Part shown: positions 43,028 through 50,265 of the stretch, in pieces | Layout of the letters: every line of letters begins with the position of its first letter | How positions within the stretch are numbered: the stretch's first letter is position 1 | The notes under the pieces: generated by a model | What the model was told of the DNA's origin: nothing | Database searches by the model: none | Seen by the model: only the letters and a program-made list of their open reading frames with translations | Assembly (NCBI GenBank): GCA_035566435.1 | Contig: DATMRF010000141.1 | Span: 1-64,000 of the forward strand | Source of the DNA: DATMRF01 sp035566435 | GTDB taxonomy: Bacteria; Verrucomicrobiota; Verrucomicrobiia; Limisphaerales; UBA8199 | DNA length: 64,000 bases | Reading direction: 5' to 3' | Position numbers and translations under genes: made by a program

Positions 43028-44254
43028 TTATTGGGAGGCCAAACGGAAAAAGGTCGAGCTCGTGGGCCCTAAGACATTCACCTCATAATGCAGATTCGTG
43101 TAATTCAAGACAGGCGTCGTCCCTACCGCCGACCAGTTCTTCAGGTCCGAACTCTGCTGCAGCAAAAAGGGTTGGGAGGGAATGGTCCAGGAAAGGAAGA
43201 CGTTAGTGCCTGACGGCAAAATATCGAGCACTGGCGTTGGTGTGGTCTGCAATGTATAAATGCCGCGGCCGTTCACGGCGGCGACAAGCTTGTGCCCATC
43301 CGCTGACGAGGCAATGGAACTCCAGGCCAAATTCGTTGGACTGTACTCAATCCAAGTGACTCCTGAATCTGCCGATGCGTAGATCGCGCCGGACTCATCA
43401 GCGATTCCCGCGATCCGAGTTCCGTCCGCTGAGCAGGTGATCGCATGCCAATAATGACTCGGCAGCGCGGATTCCTGCCAGTTCGTGCCATAGTCCCTGG
43501 AAATGAAAACCCCGTACGGCGCTCCACCGACTAAAGTCCGCCCGTCCGCCGAAGTAGCGCCTGAAATCCACAAAGGCCACTGGTAGCCATTAGAACTCGC
43601 CCACGATGCTCCACCATCTTCAGAATTGGCAACAGCGCCTGTGCCAAGATGGCCAAGTCCCGTGTTCCCCAACACTATTATTCTACTGCCGTCAGCCGAT
43701 AGGCACGCGGCGTACCAATACAGCATGACCACGTCGGCAACCGCCCAGGTCGCTCCACGGTTGGTGGAAAGAAGAACAACGCCGCCCGTCATGAATTCTC
43801 CCGACCCCGCGAGCAACGTCCGCCCATCGGCGGAGGAAGCTAGCGTTAGCCAGGTGTACTCGGGCGCGCCAATGTCGGCCCACGCACCGCCTCCATTACC
43901 TGAGAGGAAGACCCGTCCCTGCACCGCGGCTAGTAGAACGGCCCCGTCACCCGAACACGCAGCGAGGGTCCAGTTGGTCACCGGTGAAGGAGTCGGGGCC
44001 CAGGTTGTGCCAGAATTTGTCGAGATGTAAATGCCTCCACCATAAACTGCCGCGATCAGCTTCGCACCATCGGCAGATGAAGCCACCGCGCTCCAGTTGG
44101 TGCTCGGCGCACTTGTCAGGGTCCAAGTCTGGGCGCGGGTGACCAGAACCGAGGAACACCACACCGCGAGCGACATAAACCCCGGAATAGTGTTCCACGA
44201 AGCTGCATTCATAAGAATGCTCGCACGGCCTTTCTTGACCTGATTAGAGCGCAT
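43028..44254 (-). CDS. Exported seven-repeat beta-propeller protein (BNR/sortilin-like)
   Basis: A 408-residue protein with an internal signal peptide (from Met about 27, 'SLAVWCSSVLVTRAQ'). Seven repeats of the form W-x-x-x-A-x-S-A-D-G-x-x-L follow ('WSAVASSADGAKLIAAVYGG', 'WLTLASSADGRTLLAGS', 'WISGATSADGRTLVGGA', 'WHAITCSADGTRIAG', 'WSSIASSADGHKLVAAV'), with Asp-box-like 'STNSGTTW' turns between them. It ends with the exported-protein tail 'SSTFFRLASQ'. Probably a surface binding protein expressed with the GH52 enzyme. Confidence 0.85.
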   Translation of the reverse strand: MRSNQVKKGRASILMNAASWNTIPGFMSLAVWCSSVLVTRAQTWTLTSAPSTNWSAVASSADGAKLIAAVYGGGIYISTNSGTTWAPTPSPVTNWTLAACSGDGAVLLAAVQGRVFLSGNGGGAWADIGAPEYTWLTLASSADGRTLLAGSGEFMTGGVVLLSTNRGATWAVADVVMLYWYAACLSADGSRIIVLGNTGLGHLGTGAVANSEDGGASWASSNGYQWPLWISGATSADGRTLVGGAPYGVFISRDYGTNWQESALPSHYWHAITCSADGTRIAGIADESGAIYASADSGVTWIEYSPTNLAWSSIASSADGHKLVAAVNGRGIYTLQTTPTPVLDILPSGTNVFLSWTIPSQPFLLQQSSDLKNWSAVGTTPVLNYTNLHYEVNVLGPTSSTFFRLASQ

Positions 44255-44375
44255 GAGGTCTCTAATGTCAACCTAAATAATCTAATACCCCACTAGGCGG
44301 TCAGCAGGCTGAAAACCTGCGCGACGGCCGCGGCAACCCCGGAAAACCTTACCTATGCGGGAGCCGGTGAGCGGA

Positions 44376-44444
44376 GGTCAGTCCCATACAATCGCATGTC
44401 CACCGATGTCGAGCGTGAAGATATGCGATTGTGCGGGACTGACC
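44376..44444. repeat. Palindromic element, copy 1
   Basis: Two 22-base arms (44376-44397 and 44423-44444) match at 20 positions, from GGTCAGTCCC to GGGACTGACC. The loop contains CGATGTCGAGCGTGAA. It lies just downstream of the CPBP gene, and its relative lies just upstream of it. Confidence 0.8.
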
Positions 44445-44460
44445 CTGTGAAGCGTTGTCC

Positions 44461-45873
44461 CTATCGGCACGTCAGCCAAACCAGTGCGAACGCCAGGCCG
44501 TTGTTCAAGGCATGGGCGCAAACCGGCGCGATCAGCGAGCCGCGCCATTCGCGCAGGCATCCGAGAGTGAACCCTATGGCCATCAGCGCCGGCACGGCGA
44601 AGTAGCCCTGCGGGTGAATGGACGCAAAGATGAAGGCCATGATCAGGGCGGACAGGAGCCATCCCAAGTGCTGGCGCAGATGACGGTAGAACATCCCTCG
44701 AAACATGATTTCCTCGAAAAGCGGAGCGATCACCGTCGCCAGGAGCAAAATGGGGATGAGCGTCCGGGCGTCCGCATGGGCAAACCACTCGACGATCGGG
44801 TGCATGGGCGTGGTTCCATGGGCCAGCGTGACCAGGAGATAGGTTACCAGCGCTCCGGCCGCCAGCAACGGCAGTCCGGCCAGATAGCCGGCCCGTCCTG
44901 CCGCGGCTTCGCGCCACCAGCCCCGTCCCGAGTGGAGCCCCACTTCCTGCCGGATTTCGGTCCAGCGGGCGCCGCGCCAGCGGAGACATCCGAAGACCAT
45001 CACGGCCACGATCGCATACCAACCCAGGACTGCCCACCAATTCCCCCAGAAATGCATGATGGCGGCGCCGCCGACCATGAACGCGAGCAGGTAAAGAGCG
45101 AAAGCTTCCACCCACGGGGGGCCGTCGCCGGTGGGGGGCGACGGCATAAAGCTGGAGCGAATCTTCCCCTGTTGGCACTGCACGATCCCGATAATCAACA
45201 GGGCAAGGCCGGCGATGAACAGCCCTGCCCCAAGAAACATTGCGCCAATCAGCGCCAGGAAGGTCCGCACGGCGGGGAGGGTCGCGGCCTTCCGCACCGG
45301 GTCGTTCGGCGCCAGGCCGCGGGAAAAAGCCAGACGGGCGTACCACCCATGACGCTGGACCAAGCGTTCTTTCTCGGCCGCCGACAACGGCGGCGCACTG
45401 TCCGCATAAACCCGCTCGAGGGTCGCGGCGTCCTCGCGCAGCGACGGGTCGAGCGAGGCGTCGCGGAGGAATTCCGTCAACCGTCGTTTGGCTTCAGGCG
45501 CGCCGGCCAATTCGCCCGCGACGATGGCGCAGCGAAGCCGGCTGATGGAGGACGGGGCCACCTGCGTCAATTGAGGCCAAGCCTGCTGGTACAACTGCCG
45601 CACGGCCGAAGGGTTTGACAAGAACAACTGCGCCGCACCGACATAATAACGCGCCGCGATTTTCAGTTTCAGGCCGGCGAGGTTTCGGTTGGCCGAAATC
45701 GAGTCGCCACGGACCACTCTTATCGTATGAGTGGCGAGCAGAGCAGCCGCGATGCCCAGCCACGCCAGGATTTCACTCCTCCGCATTCGCCGGGCGACAG
45801 GCCTCGTTTCAAGTTGAGGAGGAGAGGCGCCATTCATAGCGGCGGCATCATTCTTAAAAAGGAGGGAAGCCAC
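44461..45873 (-). CDS. CPBP-family intramembrane metalloprotease
   Basis: A 470-residue membrane protein. A soluble N-terminal part (about 40-205) is followed by several membrane helices and a C-terminal CAAX/Abi protease domain with the three catalytic motifs 'EEIMFRGMFYRHL', 'FIFASIHPQG' and 'HALNNGLAF'. Bacterial members process or mature membrane proteins, prenylated peptides or bacteriocins, or give immunity. The long N-terminal domain is unusual. ATG 45837 is an alternative start. Confidence 0.9.
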   Translation of the reverse strand: MASLLFKNDAAAMNGASPPQLETRPVARRMRRSEILAWLGIAAALLATHTIRVVRGDSISANRNLAGLKLKIAARYYVGAAQLFLSNPSAVRQLYQQAWPQLTQVAPSSISRLRCAIVAGELAGAPEAKRRLTEFLRDASLDPSLREDAATLERVYADSAPPLSAAEKERLVQRHGWYARLAFSRGLAPNDPVRKAATLPAVRTFLALIGAMFLGAGLFIAGLALLIIGIVQCQQGKIRSSFMPSPPTGDGPPWVEAFALYLLAFMVGGAAIMHFWGNWWAVLGWYAIVAVMVFGCLRWRGARWTEIRQEVGLHSGRGWWREAAAGRAGYLAGLPLLAAGALVTYLLVTLAHGTTPMHPIVEWFAHADARTLIPILLLATVIAPLFEEIMFRGMFYRHLRQHLGWLLSALIMAFIFASIHPQGYFAVPALMAIGFTLGCLREWRGSLIAPVCAHALNNGLAFALVWLTCR

Positions 45874-45977
45874 AAGCCTCTAGACCAACATACGAATGTA
45901 AGGGGGCTCATATGGGGAGAAGCAATTCGATAAGCGGTGCGGGCAGTTCAGGCGATAGGAGCGTGGGGAGCACGTGG

Positions 45978-46051
45978 GGGGTCAGGCGCACACGATCGGG
46001 CGTAACCCGATGCCGAGCGTGAACGATACTCGGCTGAGCGGGGCTGACCCC
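45978..46051. repeat. Palindromic element, copy 2
   Basis: GGGGTCAG at 45978-45985 pairs with CTGACCCC at 46044-46051. The interior ACACGATCGGGCGTAACCCG and CCGAGCGTGAACGATACTCG is related to copy 1 (44376-44444). Together the two copies flank the CPBP gene. The rest of the 334-base spacer shows no gene. Confidence 0.75.
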
Positions 46052-46207
46052 GTGACATGGGAAAGATGGGTGCGGCTGTGTGTTGGAGTTGTGGCGGCCG
46101 GCAAGGGACGAAGGCGACGCAAGGGACCAAAAGGATCCGTCTTCGTTTCCGCTTCGACTGGGCGTTGAGAATTGAAAATTGAGAATTGGCGCGGAGGCGG
46201 ACGCTGC

Positions 46208-47926
46208 TTATGAAGCGGTTGCGGACTCGACGGGGGCGGTCAAGGTCACGTTTTCGGGCGGGAGGTCGGCGGGGGCGGAGCCGCGGGAACCGAGGTTAAA
46301 CATGTCCACGAGCGGATCGCGCATGACCGGGTCTTCGAGGATGCGAAGGAATTCATCGTGCAGCGGGTGGGCAGGAGAGGCGACGTCGGCATCGGCCATC
46401 TCCGCGGGCTGGAAGGCGCCGAGGTTCCAGAGTTTCAGGAAGAGAACGCGGTCGGCGCGCAGTTTCTTTCCGAGCCGCACAAAATCGGGCATTTCGCGGA
46501 AGTTCAGTTTTTGGACCACGAAGCAAATACCGAACCGGCGCAACCTACCGGTGTGGCGCAATTGCGAGATGAATTCCAGGTTAGGCATCAACTGCGACCA
46601 GCGGCCCGGGCGGCGGACGAGGGCGTAGGTCTCGGGGGTGGAGGCATCGACCGAGACGCGCATGTTCGTCAGCAGGGGATGCAAGTCCGGCAGCGTGTTC
46701 CAGAGCTTGGGAGTAAAGAGCAGGCCGTTGGTGAGCAGTTGGACTTCGAGGCGGGGAAAATCCCGGCGATTCAGCGATTGGAGAATGGCTAAGTAATGTT
46801 TGCTGGCAAAGGGGTCGCCCCAGCCGGTGATGATGACCGCGCCATTAACCCGGCGCAGCAAAGGAAGGAGCATGCGGTCGCGAATGCGGGCCAGCTCGTC
46901 CTGTCCGCTCGCGTTGTGATTGATGATGTTCGTGCGGCAGGTCGGACAACCCAGGTTGCAGGTGGCGTCGTGGCTGAGTTGCACCAGCCGCGGCGCCTGG
47001 TCGAGCACGGTGGTTCCGCGCTCGATATAACTCCGCATTGCGGGATCGGCGACGTCGGCCCTCTTCGGCAGCGAGTTAGTGACGATCAGGGGGCAGAGCA
47101 TCCGGCTGCAGTAGCTGAAGTCGCCGTCGAGGATCGACCGGCGGATTTCCACCGCAGCGTCCGAGTTCCAGACGGCGTCGATGGATTCGGTGTCACCGAT
47201 ATCACCGGCCGGGTAAGGGAGCCAGCCGCCGCAATCGCACACGAACGCGGCCAACTTGTCGCCGTGGCGCACGGTGGCCAGAGTTTCAAAGGGTTTCGAA
47301 CAGAACCGGCCTTTGAGGTCGTGCAAGGCGGTCTCGGGCGGTGTGGGCAGGGGGCCATCCTTCGATTTGCGCAAATACGCGCGGTAGAGGACGCGCTGAG
47401 CGGTCGGGCAATCGCCGCGCAAACGCAGCGCCTGCCGGGCGGCTTCTATGGCGTCATCCAGGCGCCCGGCCGCGAGACACAGCTCCCCGAGCGCGAGCCA
47501 GGCGGCGCGCCAATGGGACCGGGCCTTCGCGACCTCGCGGGCCAGGTCGAGCGGGGTCCGGGAACCGAGCGGGTCCATCCCGAGTAGTTTGAGCAGCACC
47601 TCCAGGACGGCGGCGGGGACTTGCTCGTCGCAGTAGGCTTTGAGTTTAGAGTAAGGGGAGCGGATGTGAGCGAGCGCCGCGGCTTTGCTGAGCGATTCAA
47701 CAGTGGCGAGCCAAGCGGGCTGGCTTTGCGGTGCGGCTGAACTCTTGCGGTAATCCCGCCGGAGTTTGGGGTATCCGTTGGAGAGGACGGAGTGGAATTT
47801 TTTCAAGCCGGTCGGGCCCTCTGTTGAGCAGAAGCCCCCGAAGGCTTCTAAGAGCTGCTCCTTCCAGGACGGATTTTCGAACGCGAGGCGGGCGCGGGAG
47901 AGAAGGTGAAAGGGGTTAGTTCTCAT
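46208..47926 (-). CDS. Radical SAM protein with TPR and SPASM regions N-terminal to the radical SAM domain
   Basis: A 572-residue protein. Residues about 130-195 are TPR-like ('AWLALGELCLAAGRLDDAI'). Then comes a SPASM-like region: 'RFCSKPFETL', 'FVCDCGGWLPYPAGDIGD', 'IDAVWNSDAAVEIRRSILDG' and 'SYCSRMLCPL'. Only after this, at about 325, follows the radical SAM cluster motif 'CNLGCPTCR' with 'GWGDPFASKHYL' and a partial TIM barrel. In most known enzymes SPASM is C-terminal. It probably modifies a peptide or protein. ATG 47926 matches the start of conserved sequence. Confidence 0.85.
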   Translation of the reverse strand: MRTNPFHLLSRARLAFENPSWKEQLLEAFGGFCSTEGPTGLKKFHSVLSNGYPKLRRDYRKSSAAPQSQPAWLATVESLSKAAALAHIRSPYSKLKAYCDEQVPAAVLEVLLKLLGMDPLGSRTPLDLAREVAKARSHWRAAWLALGELCLAAGRLDDAIEAARQALRLRGDCPTAQRVLYRAYLRKSKDGPLPTPPETALHDLKGRFCSKPFETLATVRHGDKLAAFVCDCGGWLPYPAGDIGDTESIDAVWNSDAAVEIRRSILDGDFSYCSRMLCPLIVTNSLPKRADVADPAMRSYIERGTTVLDQAPRLVQLSHDATCNLGCPTCRTNIINHNASGQDELARIRDRMLLPLLRRVNGAVIITGWGDPFASKHYLAILQSLNRRDFPRLEVQLLTNGLLFTPKLWNTLPDLHPLLTNMRVSVDASTPETYALVRRPGRWSQLMPNLEFISQLRHTGRLRRFGICFVVQKLNFREMPDFVRLGKKLRADRVLFLKLWNLGAFQPAEMADADVASPAHPLHDEFLRILEDPVMRDPLVDMFNLGSRGSAPADLPPENVTLTAPVESATAS

Positions 47927-48024
47927 GGGGCGCCTCCGTACGGGGACCGTCCAACTCGTTCGCAGCCAGCCAGGAAACCCCAAGTGCTAATAGAAATCGT
48001 GGGCAGAAGCAGGGCGAAAAAGCA

Positions 48025-48117
48025 AAAGCGGCAGGGGACAGCCGCACTCCAAAACGCAAGCGAGTTCTGGGCGCTCACGGTTTCTCCGCAAGACCTTGGG
48101 GTGCGGCTGTCCCCTTT
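48025..48117. repeat. Palindromic dispersed element, copy 2
   Basis: Left part AAAGCGGCAGGGGACAGCCG then CACTCCAAAACGC; right part CTTGGGGTGCGGCTGTCCCC then TTTG. It is related to 4271-4365. The inverted arms would form a long stem. Confidence 0.75.
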
Positions 48118-48159
48118 GCACCTTACACGTATCCGGGACCACGCTCGCCGGTCGGTCCC

Positions 48160-48356
48160 CAGCCCCGGAGGGGCGCAATGTTTATAGCCAACGTCCGCCC
48201 GGAGTTCAGTCCCGAGCCCCAGCGGGGCGCGATGTTTGGAATTGTAGCCGCAGCAGCTTTGCGGTGGTCGTAACACAGCGCAACATCTCGCCCCACTGGG
48301 GCTGGGCCGGTGGTGAGGCAGGCGTCCACTATAAACATTGCGCCCCTCCGGGGCTG
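48160..48356. repeat. 197-bp nested palindrome with perfect 28-bp ends
   Basis: The outer arms 48160-48187 and 48329-48356 are exact inverted copies over 28 bases (core CCCCGGAGGGGCGCAATG). Inner arms near 48,217-48,237 and 48,281-48,303 (CCCCAGCGGGGCGCGATG type) pair with two mismatches. Short hairpins CCCCGGAGGGG and CCCCAGCGGGG lie within the arms. No transposase is present. Confidence 0.88.
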
Positions 48357-48596
48357 ACCCGCGAGCAAGCAATTTGGGGAGGAGGTTCGTGTGAGGAGCA
48401 GTGTCCCCTGCCGCCCTGGTAACCCAAGGTCGGTTGGTGCTCCGACGCGGTGGGGCTTTTTGAGGGTGGGGCAGGGACGGCCACGTCCCCGAGGGCTCCG
48501 CGGCGAGCTGTGAGCTACGGGGACGTGGCCGTCCCCGCCCCTGCTGATAGGGAACGCCCGCCTTCACGCGAGCCGCTGCGTTCGTCGGGCTCCGGT

Positions 48597-49652
48597 TCAT
48601 GGGTCTTCGATGGAAAAAGCGGGTTCGGGCGGATGAGCCGGCCGGCGGGGAATGAAGTTGTACAACGAGTTCACCCTTTTGAAACGGCTGGTGACAGCAT
48701 CGCTGAAGCCGGCCGTCCAATTGCAGGGACATCCGCCGAACGGACAAACGGAATCGGCGCCGAGGAGATGCAGAGGGTCATCGGTCAGAATGTTGCCCAA
48801 CACCTGGCCGGTCTTCCAGCAGGCCAGGACGGTGCCGTCATTGTTGATTTGGATGTAGTCACGGCCCGCCGCGCACTTCAGGCCGGGGATGGTTTTCTCG
48901 AGCATGAAATCGTTGATGGCGGGCGCCGGGTTGGTTTCGCGCATGAGCCGGGTCACCCGAGCCAGTTCGTCTGCGGTGTAGGACCGGGTTTTGCCTTCGA
49001 CCTGGAGGATAGGATAGGCGAAGGTGGCAATGCCGCGCTGGTCCATCTCCTGTTTCAACCAGGGGAACCGTGAAATCTGGTCGGGGTCCAAAATGAAGCT
49101 GACCACCACGCCACGAATGTTTGCGCGCAGCATTTCGACGGTTTGGAGGAATTTGTCGAGCCGGGCCTGGGTCTCGATCTGATGCAGGTGGCAGGAGGCA
49201 ATCACCGAAAGCTTGCGAGCGGGGAAGTGCTCGAGAATCCACTCAAAGTTGCCGGAGCAATTGGAAAAGAGGCTGACCAATCGCAGGCTCGGCAACTCGG
49301 TGAGCCGGCCCAGAACCGGCCAGAGCTCGCGAGCGATGGTGATCTCGCCGTCGGTGGCGAAAATGATGTTCAAGGGCCGTTGGACCGCTTTAAGGCGGTC
49401 GATAATCCGGTCGAGGGATTCGACGATCCCGGTGGGCAGGCGCGCCTCGTACACCGGCAAGTAACAATAAGTGCAGCGGAAATTGCACACGTTGTAGGAC
49501 GCGGGGAGGTGCACGTGGAGGATATCGGCGCGCCGGTCCTCGAAAAGAGACACCGGAGCCGTGCGCGGCAACGGATTTGCAAATCCCACAGGCACTAATG
49601 GACTGAATAATAGCGTTGCATGTACGCGGTCAAGGGCCATTTTGCGTTGCAT
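48597..49652 (-). CDS. Radical SAM protein with C-terminal SPASM-like region
   Basis: A 351-residue enzyme. 'YNVCNFRCTYCYLPVY' holds the CxxxCxxC cluster motif; 'IIFATDGEITIA', 'LFSNCSGNFEWIL' and 'VIASCHLHQIETQ' continue the barrel. The C-terminal 'KCAAGRDYIQINNDGTVLAC' and 'CPFGGCPC' look like an auxiliary-cluster (SPASM/twitch) region. Met at 49640 is an alternative start. It is divergent from the maturation protease gene and 670 bp downstream of the other radical SAM gene, with the palindromes between them. Substrate unknown. Confidence 0.85.
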   Translation of the reverse strand: MQRKMALDRVHATLLFSPLVPVGFANPLPRTAPVSLFEDRRADILHVHLPASYNVCNFRCTYCYLPVYEARLPTGIVESLDRIIDRLKAVQRPLNIIFATDGEITIARELWPVLGRLTELPSLRLVSLFSNCSGNFEWILEHFPARKLSVIASCHLHQIETQARLDKFLQTVEMLRANIRGVVVSFILDPDQISRFPWLKQEMDQRGIATFAYPILQVEGKTRSYTADELARVTRLMRETNPAPAINDFMLEKTIPGLKCAAGRDYIQINNDGTVLACWKTGQVLGNILTDDPLHLLGADSVCPFGGCPCNWTAGFSDAVTSRFKRVNSLYNFIPRRPAHPPEPAFSIEDP

Positions 49653-49681
49653 CCACGGGTCGATCCATTCTTATTTGTCCC

Positions 49682-50110
49682 ATGCTGCTGGTGATTGGTT
49701 ACGGCAACACGCTGCGGAGCGATGACGGCGTCGGCCCCAAAGTCGCCGAGGCGATTGCCGCGCTGAACCTGCCGAAGGTGCGGACGCTGGCCTGCGACTT
49801 ATTGACGCCGGAATTGGCCGACCCCATCGCGCGCGCGGATGAGGTGGTATTTGTCGATGCGGCGGTGGATGCGCCGCGCGAGGTGCAGCTTCGCGCGCTG
49901 GAGCCGGCGGCCTCGTCGCAGATCATGGCGCACGCCGCCAACCCGCGCACGATGCTGGCCCTGGCCCGGGATGTGTTCGGTCACGCGCCGCAGGCCTGGT
50001 GGCTGACCATACCGGTGGAGAATATGGGCGTCGGGGAGGCGTTGTCGACGTTTGCGCAACGGGGATTTGAAAAGGCGGTGGCAGAGGTGAGGAGGATGGC
50101 GGGACGCTGA
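49682..50110 (+). CDS. Hydrogenase maturation protease (HybD/HyaD family)
   Basis: A 142-residue peptidase that removes the C-terminal extension of the large subunit of NiFe hydrogenases once nickel is in place. Visible are 'GYGNTLRSDDGVGPKVAE' with the first nickel-sensing Asp, 'VVFVDAAVDAP' with the second, and the His in 'MAHAANPRTMLALA'. ATG 49682 starts right at the fold. No hydrogenase subunit or other hyp gene is present in the window, so the substrate is elsewhere or this is an orphan. Confidence 0.88.
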   Translation: MLLVIGYGNTLRSDDGVGPKVAEAIAALNLPKVRTLACDLLTPELADPIARADEVVFVDAAVDAPREVQLRALEPAASSQIMAHAANPRTMLALARDVFGHAPQAWWLTIPVENMGVGEALSTFAQRGFEKAVAEVRRMAGR

Positions 50111-50159
50111 AATCTAAAGCGCGGCGGTCCAAAATGCTCGCAAAGAGTGCGGGGACCTG

Positions 50160-50265
50160 TGGTCGTAATCGTTCTCGCCGTCGTCCTCGTCGTCGTTCTC
50201 GCAATTGATCTGGAAGCGACCGAAAACGGAGCGATTACGATTACGACGACGACGAGACAGAGGAT
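50160..50265. repeat. Purine/pyrimidine degenerate repeat
   Basis: Runs such as GTCGTCCTCGTCGTCGTTCTCGC and, further right, ATTACGATTACGACGACGACGAG. The right end encodes the Ser-rich tail of the GltD-like protein on the minus strand. Confidence 0.6.

Noticed and set aside
48160..48356. Insertion sequence
   Set aside because: No transposase frame between or near the arms, and no flanking duplication that I can see.
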